Shown piece after piece: positions 1 to 6,411 of a stretch of 8,212 bases of DNA. A program made the translations under genes and the position numbers. Positions within the stretch are counted from its first letter, which is position 1. Every line of letters starts with the position of its first letter. The DNA is from Hyphomicrobiales bacterium (GTDB lineage Bacteria; Pseudomonadota; Alphaproteobacteria; Rhizobiales; Aestuariivirgaceae), in the NCBI GenBank assembly GCA_020029455.1, contig JAIBJH010000144.1:1-8212 (forward strand), given 5' to 3'. The notes beneath the pieces are model-generated. The model was not told the origin of the DNA and did no database searches. It was given only the letters and a program-made list of their open reading frames with translations.

Positions 1-776
1 CCGATGAAGTGAGAAGGGGAGAGATTTCGGGGATCCCAGTCGTCTTTCTGCCGCGCCACGGGCGAGGTCATGTCTATTCGCCGTCCACCATCAATTACCG
101 CGCCAACATCGATGTCCTGAAGCGGGCGGAGGTAACGGATGTGGTCTCCCTTTCGGCGGTCGGATCATTGCGGGAAGATTTGCCACCTGGCACTTTCGTG
201 GTGGTGGACCAGTTCATCGATCGCACCCACAAGCGCGAGAGCAGTTTTTTCGGAACGGGACTCGTGGCTCATGTGGCCTTCGCCCATCCGGTTTCACCCA
301 ACCTTGCAAATCTTTCATTTAACACTCTGAAATCCAGTGGTATTCCGTGCGCAGAGGGCGGCACTTACGTGGTGATGGAGGGGCCGCAATTCTCGACGCT
401 GGCGGAGTCCAACGCGCACCGCTCCTGGGGAGCATCGGTGATCGGCATGACCAACATGCCGGAGGCCAAGCTCGCCCGCGAGGCGGAGCTTTGCTACGCT
501 ACTGTTGCCATGGTGACGGATTTTGATGCCTGGCACCCTGAACATAGTGTGGTCGATGTCGGCCAAGTCATCGCCACCATGAAGGGCAACAGCGAAAAAG
601 CCCGGAAGTTCCTTTTGGCTTTGGCGAAGGCTTTTCCCCGAGAGCATCCCGCTTGTCCCATCGGCTCCGATAGAGCGCTTGACGGTGCCATCATGACCGC
701 GCCGGAAAAGCGCGATCCCGCGTTGGTTGCTAAACTGGATGCGGTGGCAGGCCGGGTGTTAGGTAAGTCCGGCTAG
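1..776 (+). CDS. mtnP: S-methyl-5'-thioadenosine phosphorylase, 5' end cut by window edge
   Basis: This enzyme cleaves methylthioadenosine with phosphate to adenine and methylthioribose-1-phosphate in cytoplasmic methionine/purine salvage. The reading frame is open to the first complete codon (base 3), giving D-E before the GTG at base 9, so that GTG is an internal valine and the true start lies outside. About 30-40 N-terminal residues, including the usual GGSGLY phosphate loop, should be missing. Visible family motifs in order: LPRHGRGH, NYRANI, SLSAVGSLRE, DQFIDRT, MEGPQFST, GMTNMPEAKLAREAELCYA and TDFDAWH. The last contains the catalytic aspartate, and DFDAW is typical of methylthioadenosine-preferring members, in contrast to inosine/guanosine enzymes. 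The C-terminal end (KRDPALVAKL...) is less conserved. The stop TAG overlaps the stop of the convergent protease gene. Assignment to the MTAP family is firm; strict substrate preference is inferred from motifs. Confidence 0.95.
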   Translation, partial: DEVRRGEISGIPVVFLPRHGRGHVYSPSTINYRANIDVLKRAEVTDVVSLSAVGSLREDLPPGTFVVVDQFIDRTHKRESSFFGTGLVAHVAFAHPVSPNLANLSFNTLKSSGIPCAEGGTYVVMEGPQFSTLAESNAHRSWGASVIGMTNMPEAKLAREAELCYATVAMVTDFDAWHPEHSVVDVGQVIATMKGNSEKARKFLLALAKAFPREHPACPIGSDRALDGAIMTAPEKRDPALVAKLDAVAGRVLGKSG

Positions 777-1312
777 TTCTTACGCGCCATCTTGGTGCGG
801 GCTCCAAAAACGAGCTTCACAAAGGGATGTTTCAGAAGACGCTTTTGTTCTGCCGCATCAAAGGCGGCGTGTTTCTTCTGGCAATCAGCACGCATCTTGG
901 CGAAGAGCTTGCTCGCTTGGCTGTCGAGCGCTGTGCAGGAGGGGTTGCTCAAAGTCCTGATCTTAGCCTCAAGATTGCGGGCACAGCTCATCCAGATGCT
1001 GCGGTGGGTTTCCTCGTGCACCTTGAGGAATGACTTGAATCTGTTCCACTGCGCCTTGGTGGAGCCGCCGAGCGCACCCTCTTTCGACAGACGGGGCAGA
1101 TTGATGACGAAGTCGATCTTCACCTTGTAGCCATCAATGCGGCAGCTCTTGCCCAGCATCAGGCGGCCCGTCTGGCTGGTGGTGGCAAGTGTCGAGGCAT
1201 AGGCGTTGACGCCATTCACGTCAGGTCCGCGGCGCACCATGGCCATGTGCTCGGCCGCCGCTTGCGATGGGAGAAAAACCAGCGTTGCAAGCAAGCCGAA
1301 AGTGATTTTCAT
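773..1312 (-). CDS. Secreted Zn-dependent protease of the DUF922 (COG5661) family
   Basis: The 179-residue product begins with a Sec signal peptide (residues 1-20, MKITFGLLATLVFLPSQAAA), so it should act in the periplasm or outside the cell. Residues 99-103 read HEETH, an HExxH zinc-protease motif, within the KVHEETHRSIW stretch characteristic of DUF922 proteins. The Cys residues at 57, 110, 126 and 144 could form two disulfides in the mature protein. The family is annotated as predicted secreted Zn-dependent proteases from the motif; substrate and biology are unknown. The start ATG at 1312 has a good upstream AGGGG about 6 nt away. The gene is transcribed alone, diverging from the cold-shock gene and ending tail to tail with mtnP, with no room for a separate terminator. 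Peptidase activity is inferred only from the motif; the third zinc ligand is not obvious by eye. Confidence 0.85.
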   Translation of the reverse strand: MKITFGLLATLVFLPSQAAAEHMAMVRRGPDVNGVNAYASTLATTSQTGRLMLGKSCRIDGYKVKIDFVINLPRLSKEGALGGSTKAQWNRFKSFLKVHEETHRSIWMSCARNLEAKIRTLSNPSCTALDSQASKLFAKMRADCQKKHAAFDAAEQKRLLKHPFVKLVFGARTKMARKN

Positions 1313-1417
1313 TCTGGACCCCTAGATTCCCTCAGCCTAGCCAAGGACACGCCGATCGGCAAGGAGGATGGTGCGGCGGCAATTGGCAAGACTTCCCCCA
1401 CGTGTTAGGGCACGGCC
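1313..1417. promoter_or_regulatory. Divergent intergenic region between protease gene and csp operon
   Basis: These 105 bases separate the divergent starts at 1312 and 1418 and must hold promoters in both directions unless transcription starts further out. I see a 10-bp palindrome GCCGATCGGC at 1351-1360 and an AGGG ribosome-binding site (about 1407-1410) ahead of the csp ATG. No convincing -35/-10 pair stands out. Confidence 0.5.
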
Positions 1418-1630
1418 ATGCGGCAGGTCGGTACCGTCAAATTCTTCAACCGGGACAAGGGTTTTGGCTTCATTGCACCGGTCGGTGGGGGCAAGGACAT
1501 CTTTGTTCATGTGTCGACTGTGCAGAAGGCGGGCGTGCCCTATCTCGAGGAAGGCATGGAGATTTCCTTCGAGGTGGTGGACGACCCGCGGGGGCGGGGC
1601 CAGCAAGCCAACAATCTGCAACTGCTCTGA
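1418..1630 (+). CDS. CspA-family cold-shock protein (single cold-shock domain)
   Basis: This 70-residue protein is a complete cold-shock domain. It opens with GTVKFFNRDKGFGFI, with the RNP1-type motif KGFGFI at residues 14-19 and the RNP2-type motif DIFVHVS at 27-33, whose aromatic residues stack on single-stranded RNA or DNA. The length matches CspA proteins (about 65-70 residues). Such proteins act as cytoplasmic RNA chaperones or antiterminators, often induced by cold or in stationary phase. The ATG at 1418 follows TTAGGGCACGGCC, giving a reasonable Shine-Dalgarno. It is the first gene of a three-gene cluster: the RNase T2 start follows its TGA by only 10 nt, so co-transcription is likely. 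Several paralogues usually exist per genome, so a specific csp letter cannot be given. Confidence 0.95.
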   Translation: MRQVGTVKFFNRDKGFGFIAPVGGGKDIFVHVSTVQKAGVPYLEEGMEISFEVVDDPRGRGQQANNLQLL

Positions 1631-1640
1631 GTTTGCATTC

Positions 1641-2294
1641 GTGGTTCGCCTTTTCGCGGCAATTGCCCTTTTGGTGGTGTGCTTCTGTCCGGTCTTGGCG
1701 CGGGACAATAAGGCAGGCGTTTTCGACTACTATGTGCTGTCGCTGTCCTGGTCACCAAGCTTCTGCAGCACTGCGGCTGGTAAGGACACCCACACGCAAT
1801 GCGCGCGGGGGCGACGTTTTGCCTTTGTGGTGCATGGCCTCTGGCCGCAATTTAAGGATGGCTGGCCAGAATTCTGTGCGACGGAGGAGTCCTTCGTGCT
1901 GGAGCAGCAGATTGATGCCATGATGGACCTCATGCCTTCACGGAAACTCATTATCCATGAATGGCGCAAGCATGGAAGCTGCAGCGGGCTTTCGCAGGCG
2001 GGCTATTTCGAAGCAATCAGAAGTCTTCGTGAAAAGCTGCGTATCCCGGCGCGCTACCTGTCTCCCGCCGCGGAAATCAGCACGACACCGCAGCAACTCG
2101 TTAGGGATTTTGTGCTGAGCAACAAGAACCTGACAGGCGGAATGATATCCGTGCAATGCGGCAATACGCGCGACACAGCCCGGCTCTCGGAACTCCGGAT
2201 TTGCCTTGACCGAAAGGGCACGTTCACGCCATGCGGACGCAATGAAGCAAGACATTGCCGCGCAAGGCGGCTCATCATGCCGGAGGTGCGATAG
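1641..2294 (+). CDS. Secreted ribonuclease T2 family protein (GTG start)
   Basis: RNase T2 enzymes cut single-stranded RNA through a 2',3'-cyclic phosphate; the bacterial form (E. coli RNase I, rna) is periplasmic. Starting at GTG 1641 gives 217 residues and a clean signal peptide (1-20, hydrophobic core AAIALLVVCFC, ending VLA). The mature part starts with DYYVLSLSWSPSFC. The active-site segment CAS I is FVVHGLWPQ with catalytic His65. CAS II is HEWRKHGSC with Glu107, Lys110 and His111. Cysteines at 42, 54, 79, 114, 173, 188, 198 and 206 fit a disulfide-rich exported fold. The frame stays open upstream through csp, but those codons encode no recognisable protein, and the signal peptide decides the start. 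No strong Shine-Dalgarno precedes the GTG, so translation may be coupled to csp, which ends 10 nt earlier. Family is firm; exact start is probable. Confidence 0.92.
   Translation: MVRLFAAIALLVVCFCPVLARDNKAGVFDYYVLSLSWSPSFCSTAAGKDTHTQCARGRRFAFVVHGLWPQFKDGWPEFCATEESFVLEQQIDAMMDLMPSRKLIIHEWRKHGSCSGLSQAGYFEAIRSLREKLRIPARYLSPAAEISTTPQQLVRDFVLSNKNLTGGMISVQCGNTRDTARLSELRICLDRKGTFTPCGRNEARHCRARRLIMPEVR
2282..2286 (+). promoter_or_regulatory. Shine-Dalgarno GGAGG for the amidotransferase
   Basis: A strong GGAGG lies inside the last codons of the RNase T2 gene, 8 nt before the ATG at 2295. It fixes that start, which follows the RNase stop TAG (2292-2294) without any gap, and supports translation from a shared mRNA. 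Confidence 0.8.
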
Positions 2295-3020
2295 ATGAAG
2301 CGCGCGCTCGTCGTCCAGCACATGAACCATGATCATGCCGGCCGTTTCCTCGACTGGTTCGCGGAAGACGGCATCGTGCCAACGTCGCTCCGGCTGTTTG
2401 AAGGCGCATCCATTCCATCGCTGGCGGGCTACGACCTGATGTTTGTGCTGGGTGGTGCACAGAATACCTGGCAGGAAGACGAGCATGGATGGCTCGCGGC
2501 GGAAAAGGCCATGATCCGCGAATGGGTGTGGGACAGGGGCAAGCCCTATTTTGGCGTCTGTCTTGGCCATCAATTGCTGGCAACGGCCCTAGGCGGGGAG
2601 GTGGGGCCTGCCGTGCAGCGCGAAATCGGTATCTTCGACATCAACCTCACCGATGATGGAAAATCGCACGGCAACTTTGTCGGCCTTCCTCCGTCCATGA
2701 AGGTGATGCAGTGGCACGAGGCGGAAGTGCAGCGGGCGCCACAAGGCTCACAGGTGCTGGCATCATCGGCCACAACGGCGGTGCAAGCACTGGCGATTGA
2801 TGGTCATGCGCTTTCCACACAGTTCCACTGTGAATTCACGCCGCAAACGGTTGAAGGCTGGTCGTCGCTGCCGAGTTACGTTGCTTCGCTGGAAAAGGAG
2901 AAGGGCGCTGGCGCCTACCTGGCGCTGAAGCAGGAGTGTTATCCGCTTATGCCTGTGATGGCACTGCAGGCGCGGCAGATTTGGGACAATTTCAAGAAAA
3001 ACTCCGGCCTCATTTCCTGA
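2295..3020 (+). CDS. Class I glutamine amidotransferase (GATase1, GuaA-like domain only)
   Basis: This 241-residue cytoplasmic protein is a stand-alone class I glutamine amidotransferase domain of the COG0518 type, like E. coli YfeJ or proteins labelled 'GMP synthase-like'. The nucleophile elbow is FGVCLGHQLLA with Cys89. The oxyanion region is LGGAQNTWQED (52-62), and the triad is completed by His178 and Glu180 in QFHCE, where the common proline between them is cysteine. WHEAEV at 140-145 matches the conserved WH(x)D/E position. No ATP-pyrophosphatase domain follows, so this is not GMP synthase itself; the acceptor of the ammonia, or a gamma-glutamyl hydrolase role, is unknown. The gene is the third of the csp-RNase T2 cluster and overlaps the convergent prmB by 11 bases. 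Confidence 0.88.
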   Translation: MKRALVVQHMNHDHAGRFLDWFAEDGIVPTSLRLFEGASIPSLAGYDLMFVLGGAQNTWQEDEHGWLAAEKAMIREWVWDRGKPYFGVCLGHQLLATALGGEVGPAVQREIGIFDINLTDDGKSHGNFVGLPPSMKVMQWHEAEVQRAPQGSQVLASSATTAVQALAIDGHALSTQFHCEFTPQTVEGWSSLPSYVASLEKEKGAGAYLALKQECYPLMPVMALQARQIWDNFKKNSGLIS

Positions 3021-3897
3021 AGAGGACGACTTCGCCGGAACTTTCCTCGGTATCGAGCCAGAATAGTTTCAGATCGGGGAATTCTGCCTCGATGATCTCG
3101 CGGCCCGTGCCGATTTCGCAGATAAGCGTGCCGCCGGCACTCAGATGTGAAGGCGCCTCCTTCAAGATGCGGCGCACAATGTCGAGACCGTCATCGCCAC
3201 CGAGATGGGCGATTACCGGCTCCTTCTTGTATTCCGGTGGAAAGGCTTTCACTTCGGCCGCCGCAACATAGGGCGGATTGGCGAGGATCAGATCGTAGGT
3301 TTTTTCAGCGACTGGTGCGAAGAGATCGCCCTTGTGGAGCGTGATGTGCTCAGCAAGATCATGGTTCTTCACGTTGATGGCGGCGACGGTGAGGGCATCC
3401 TGCGAGAGGTCGGTGGCATCAATGCTTGCATCCGGTAAGAGGTTAGCGGCGAGAATGGCTAGGCACCCTGAGCCCGTGCAGAGGTCGAGGACGGTGTTGA
3501 CCCTTGCCGTGTCGATGATGGCCTCGCCCTTTTCGTCTTGAAGGCCTCGCACCAGCAGTTCGCCGATGTAGGAGCGTGGCACGATCACCCGGTCGTCGAC
3601 ATAGAACGGAACGCCGTACATGTAGGTTTTCTTCAGGAGATAGGCAGCGGGCTTGCGTGTCTTGACGCGGGTATCGATCAGCTTCTGTAGCTTTTCGCAT
3701 TCGATCTTTGTAAGGCGCGCATCAAGCCAGGGATTGATGTCGTCAACGGGCAGGGACAGGCTTTCCAGAATGATGAAGGCCGCTTCGTCGAGCGCAGTGG
3801 TGGCGCCATGGCCGTGGACGAGATTGGCTGCCCTGAAGCTGCTCACAGCGTAGCGAAGGAAATCACGAATGGTCTGAAGTTCTGACGTGACCGGCAT
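3010..3897 (-). CDS. prmB: Ribosomal protein L3 N5-glutamine methyltransferase
   Basis: PrmB transfers a methyl group from S-adenosylmethionine to a glutamine side chain of ribosomal protein L3 during ribosome assembly. The 295-residue length is near that of E. coli PrmB (310). The N-terminal helical part includes RKPAAYLLKKTYMYGVPFYVDDRVIVPRS (81-109, quoted in part), followed by IGELL. This 'VPRSxIGEL' wording separates PrmB from the release-factor enzyme PrmC. The SAM-binding motif VLDLCTGSGCLAI is at 136-148, and NPPY at 207-210 holds the substrate glutamine. PPEYKKEP, then GGDDGLDIVRRIL, completes the PrmB pattern. The gene lies 47 nt downstream of the MFS gene on the same strand and may be read from it. 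No strong Shine-Dalgarno is seen before ATG 3897. Confidence 0.92.
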   Translation of the reverse strand: MPVTSELQTIRDFLRYAVSSFRAANLVHGHGATTALDEAAFIILESLSLPVDDINPWLDARLTKIECEKLQKLIDTRVKTRKPAAYLLKKTYMYGVPFYVDDRVIVPRSYIGELLVRGLQDEKGEAIIDTARVNTVLDLCTGSGCLAILAANLLPDASIDATDLSQDALTVAAINVKNHDLAEHITLHKGDLFAPVAEKTYDLILANPPYVAAAEVKAFPPEYKKEPVIAHLGGDDGLDIVRRILKEAPSHLSAGGTLICEIGTGREIIEAEFPDLKLFWLDTEESSGEVVLFRK

Positions 3898-3944
3898 GGT
3901 GCGTCTTATTCACGAGGGCGTTGGTGCATGCAAGTGGCGCATTG

Positions 3945-5102
3945 TCAGGCCGGCCGGGCGATCTGAAAGCGGTTAACGGCAAGCCCTAGAACTACCAGCA
4001 CATAGATGCCCGCGAGCACTGGTGGAAAGACATTGATGCTGTAGAGGTCGATGAGCCGTCCAGCGACGGGCGGGCCGATGATGCCGCCGACGCCCCACAT
4101 GGCGGCAACCGCTGCAGCGGCTGCCACCATGTCTTTGCCCTTGAAGAGATCGCCGATCACGGCAAGGGCAACGACATAGACGCCGAATGCCGCCGTGATA
4201 AAGACAATGACCAGCGGCCAGGCCCAGAAAGTAGCAAGCATCGGCTTGAGAGCGAGAGCGGCGATGATGGTCAAGATCGCCGTCACTAGCACCGTGCCGG
4301 GCCTAGACCAGCGGTCTGCAAACATGCCGATGGGATAGAAGAATACAACGCCCGCAATGATGCCGACACCGAGAAGCCAACTGGCTCTGGCAAGCTCAAC
4401 ACCATTGCGTTCAGCGAAGATCGTGAAGAATGAGATGAGGATGCTGTCAAACACGGTGGCGGCGGCGATGCATCCGAAGAGCACGGGGGCACGGCGCAGG
4501 ACATCGAGGAATCCACCCTCGCCGCCTTCCTCCGCCACCTCGCGCGCATTGAGCGTGGAGAGAGGTAGGAGTCCAAGGGCGACACAAACGGCACAGATGA
4601 GCCAAGGCATCCAGCCTTCAATGCCCGTGAAAGGAAGGATCATGGGCCCGGTGGCAAAGGTCACGGACATCATCGATGTATAGATACCCATCAGACGGCC
4701 ACGGTTCTGCTCCGTTGCGATGGACAGGATCCAGGTCTCGGTTACGGCGAAGAGCGAGCCAATGGCCATGCCCATGAGAAAGCGGAGCGGAAACCACCAG
4801 TATGGTGGGGGCACGGCAGGCATCATCAGCAGGGTGAAGACAATGGCGAGGATGGCAACGGTGGCAATGGTTTTGCTGCCGAACCTTGCAACAAGATTTG
4901 GCAGGAAGGGCCCGATGGCCAGGATGCCGATAGCGCCCATGGTGGCGTTGAGGCCGATGAGCCAGGCGGGGATACCGCGCGCCTCCATCAGTAGGGGCTG
5001 GAGCTGCAGCGTCAGGCCGAAGGCAACATCGCAGATGCCGACCGTTGCCAGAGCCGCGACCAGAATCGCCCTGTTGTCGAGATATTGCGCAGTTGAGGTC
5101 AT
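3945..5102 (-). CDS. MFS transporter, 12 TM, exporter-like (YcaD-type)
   Basis: This inner-membrane protein of 385 residues has about twelve hydrophobic helices in two halves. A positively charged loop after helix 2 (VARFGSKT, about 71-78) and a second motif-A-like loop GMFADRWSRPGTV (about 259-271) are typical of the major facilitator superfamily. SLFAVTETWILSIATEQNRGRLMGIY (quoted here in two parts: SLFAVTETWILS, then RGRLMGIY at 134-141) resembles the YcaD group of uncharacterised transporters. Substrate is unknown. I chose ATG 5102 (MTSTAQYLDNRAIL) because a longer version from 5210 adds non-hydrophobic residues and would overlap the divergent hydrolase gene. No clear Shine-Dalgarno supports either start. 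prmB follows 47 nt downstream. Confidence 0.88.
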   Translation of the reverse strand: MTSTAQYLDNRAILVAALATVGICDVAFGLTLQLQPLLMEARGIPAWLIGLNATMGAIGILAIGPFLPNLVARFGSKTIATVAILAIVFTLLMMPAVPPPYWWFPLRFLMGMAIGSLFAVTETWILSIATEQNRGRLMGIYTSMMSVTFATGPMILPFTGIEGWMPWLICAVCVALGLLPLSTLNAREVAEEGGEGGFLDVLRRAPVLFGCIAAATVFDSILISFFTIFAERNGVELARASWLLGVGIIAGVVFFYPIGMFADRWSRPGTVLVTAILTIIAALALKPMLATFWAWPLVIVFITAAFGVYVVALAVIGDLFKGKDMVAAAAAVAAMWGVGGIIGPPVAGRLIDLYSINVFPPVLAGIYVLVVLGLAVNRFQIARPA

Positions 5103-5163
5103 CGGCTGTGAGTAGACGATGGCACTTGCCCCCTCAAGGGCTGGCCAGCTATGCGTCGCCGCC
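5103..5163. promoter_or_regulatory. Divergent promoter region, MFS transporter / MBL-fold hydrolase
   Basis: Only 61 bases separate the two chosen starts, so both promoters must overlap or lie partly inside the genes. An alternative hydrolase start at ATG 5119 would shrink the gap to 16 bases. No clear -35/-10 elements or operator-like palindrome are visible. Confidence 0.4.
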
Positions 5164-5826
5164 ATGACAGACGCACAAAACACAGCGCCGGACTTCCGTG
5201 TTGTCGTCATTCCGGTAACGCCATTCCAGCAGAATTGTTCTCTGGTCTTTCATACCAAGACGAAGGTTGGAGCCGTCGTTGATCCGGGAGGCGATGTGGC
5301 GCTGATCCGCGATGCCATCCGCAAGACGGGGCTTGCGATCAACGTGATCATCCTTACCCATGGTCATATTGATCATGCGGGCGGTGCGACAGAATTGAAG
5401 GAGGTCCTCGGCGTTCCGGTGATCGGGCCTCACAAGGCGGATAAATTTTTGCTGGAGTCACTGCCGCAATCGGGTGCACGTTTCGGAATTCTCACGGCGC
5501 GGGCGGTGGAACCGGATCAGTGGACCACCGAAGGTGATGAAATTGAAATCGGCGGCCATGACTTCAAGGTGATCGAGGCCCCGGGTCATTCACCAGGTTC
5601 GGTTGTTTATTTCTGTGAGAAGGCGCGTTTTGCCCTCATGGGCGATGTGCTTTTTAGGGGATCCATCGGCCGCACGGATATTCCCGGTGGTAATCACGTG
5701 CAGCTTCTTTCATCAATCCGCGAGAAGGTGCTGCCGTTGGGCGATGACGTGATCTTCCTTCCTGGCCATGGCGAAGCAAGTCGCATCGGCGATGAGCGGC
5801 TGGGCAATCCCTTTCTTCAGGAGTGA
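5164..5826 (+). CDS. Metallo-beta-lactamase-fold hydrolase, YcbL / glyoxalase II-like
   Basis: The 220-residue protein has the full metal-ligand set of the glyoxalase II-like branch: THGHIDH (His66, His68, Asp70, His71), PGHSPGS (His142), GDVLF (Asp161) and LPGHGE (His202). The opening VIPVTPFQQNCSLVF and the ending NPFL are typical of YcbL-type proteins, which hydrolyse thioesters such as S-lactoylglutathione; the true substrate here is not shown. It lacks the C-terminal helical domain of classical glyoxalase II (about 250-260 residues), so it is the short form. ATG 5164 gives a short tail before the conserved block; ATG 5119 would add 15 residues (MALAPSRAGQLCVAA) and has a weak GTGAG upstream, so the start is uncertain. 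The gene converges on lipoprotein A with 8 nt between stops. Confidence 0.92.
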   Translation: MTDAQNTAPDFRVVVIPVTPFQQNCSLVFHTKTKVGAVVDPGGDVALIRDAIRKTGLAINVIILTHGHIDHAGGATELKEVLGVPVIGPHKADKFLLESLPQSGARFGILTARAVEPDQWTTEGDEIEIGGHDFKVIEAPGHSPGSVVYFCEKARFALMGDVLFRGSIGRTDIPGGNHVQLLSSIREKVLPLGDDVIFLPGHGEASRIGDERLGNPFLQE

Positions 5827-5834
5827 GGGAAACT

Positions 5835-6245
5835 TCAAATCTTCATTTCGACAAGGCGGGTGTTCGCCGCGAAGTAGGCGTCGCCAGTGGCACGGAACGG
5901 GCCGCACTCTTGCTGGGCGCCTTGGCCGAATGACTCACAATATTGCGATCCCGAGACGGACCAGCGCCCGTTGCCCGCACCCTTGGTGTCGTCTTGGTAA
6001 TCGAATGTGCCGTCGGCATTGTATGTGACAAAGCCATTGCCGGTGCTGCGCGTATACTGAAAGGTCTTGCCGATGATGCGCTGACCAATGTCTGCGGCGG
6101 AAAGATCACGGATCGGTTCGCCTGGCTGGGCCGAGGTTGCCGAGGTTCCGCCATTGGTGATGCGCACACCCTTTGGCCCTGTTGCGCAGGCGGCCAAGCT
6201 TACGCAGATGAACACCATCAAGAATCGAAAGAGCTGCAACTGCAT
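5835..6245 (-). CDS. Small lipoprotein A, paralogue of lipoprotein B
   Basis: The 136-residue product starts with a lipoprotein signal peptide (MQLQLFRFLMVFICVSLAAC; lipobox LAAC, lipidated Cys20). Ala at the next position means no inner-membrane retention signal by the enterobacterial rule, so outer-membrane anchoring is likely. After a Ser/Thr/Gly-rich linker (24-44) comes a compact domain (48-126): LSAADIGQRIIGKTF, YNADGTF, GRWSVSGSQYCES and an ECGP segment, with Cys103 and Cys114 able to pair. The same order of positions occurs in the lipoprotein encoded at 7238-7681, and the pattern recalls DUF995-like small exported proteins of Hyphomicrobiales, a tentative link. Function unknown. ATG 6245 is chosen because the lipobox fits; a TTG at 6317 would place extra residues before the signal peptide. 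It lies downstream of the L,D-transpeptidase on the same strand, with its own probable promoter. Confidence 0.82.
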   Translation of the reverse strand: MQLQLFRFLMVFICVSLAACATGPKGVRITNGGTSATSAQPGEPIRDLSAADIGQRIIGKTFQYTRSTGNGFVTYNADGTFDYQDDTKGAGNGRWSVSGSQYCESFGQGAQQECGPFRATGDAYFAANTRLVEMKI

Positions 6246-6280
6246 CTTGTTTTCAAGGGCCTCTCGGCGATGCCATGCCA

Positions 6281-6335
6281 CAGCGCAGCAGGCGCTGCAA
6301 GCCAGCGCGTTGGGCAAGCAAAGGGAATTGCTTGC
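6281..6335 (-). other. Structured 5' leader of lipoprotein A (hairpins, alternative pairings)
   Basis: On the - strand this leader first has an 8-bp perfect stem, GCAAGCAA/TTGCTTGC (6314-6321 with 6328-6335, 6-nt loop). It is followed by three 6-base blocks at 6303-6308, 6292-6297 and 6281-6286. The middle block can pair with either flank (GCGCTG with CAGCGC, 5-nt loops both ways), so two hairpins exclude each other. Pairing is read directly from the bases; a regulatory role is inference. Distance from the last block to the ATG is 35 nt. Confidence 0.4.
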
Positions 6336-6353
6336 GAAGTGAAAGATGCGCCA

Positions 6354-6381
6354 AATTTATAGTTCTAAAGCAATCTATCAA
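6354..6381 (-). promoter_or_regulatory. Candidate promoter for lipoprotein A
   Basis: Reading the - strand, TTGATA (6381-6376, preceded by CC C-type bases giving the alphaproteobacterial CTTGA) is followed after 16 nt by TAAATT (6359-6354), or after 14 nt by TATAAA (6361-6356). The region is locally AT-rich compared with its surroundings. A start near 6347 would give a leader of about 100 nt. The match is moderate. Confidence 0.35.
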
Positions 6382-6382
6382 G

Positions 6383-6404
6383 GGTCAATTGAATTCAATT
6401 GACC
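6383..6404. promoter_or_regulatory. Perfect 22-bp palindrome, probable operator
   Basis: Each half reads GGTCAATTGAA towards the centre, giving 11 + 11 bp of perfect dyad symmetry with no spacer, centred between 6393 and 6394. It ends one base from the candidate -35 box (6376-6381) of lipoprotein A and lies 34 bases past the end of the transpeptidase gene. Such symmetry fits a homodimeric regulator. No T-tract follows on either strand, so a Rho-independent terminator is unlikely. The regulator is not identified and not encoded nearby. Confidence 0.55.
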
Positions 6405-6411
6405 GTCGGTT

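Noticed and set aside
9..11. GTG at base 9 as the mtnP start
   Set aside because: The frame is open to the window edge and the conserved N-terminal phosphate-binding part is missing, so the gene must begin outside.
1351..1360. 10-bp palindrome GCCGATCGGC as an operator for csp or the protease
   Set aside because: Too short to be significant in GC-rich DNA, and no promoter boxes were found beside it; kept only as a note in the intergenic entry.
1368..1640. Long in-frame extension of the RNase T2 frame upstream through the csp gene
   Set aside because: The extension is a shadow of csp, rich in Arg and Pro with no recognisable domain, and it would bury the signal peptide. The AAGGAGG before ATG 1368 touches the ATG with no spacer. 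GTG 1641 gives a proper exported protein.
4357..5115. Open + strand frames opposite the MFS gene
   Set aside because: Composition (Ser/Arg/Met/Pro-rich) is that of antisense frames, whereas the - strand encodes a complete 12-helix transporter.
5103..5210. N-terminal extension of the MFS transporter to 5210
   Set aside because: The added 36 residues are not membrane-like, would overlap the start of the divergent hydrolase, and the usual MFS first helix begins shortly after ATG 5102.
6246..6317. TTG 6317 as the start of lipoprotein A
   Set aside because: It would add 24 residues before a clear lipoprotein signal peptide, and the stretch is better explained as a structured leader.
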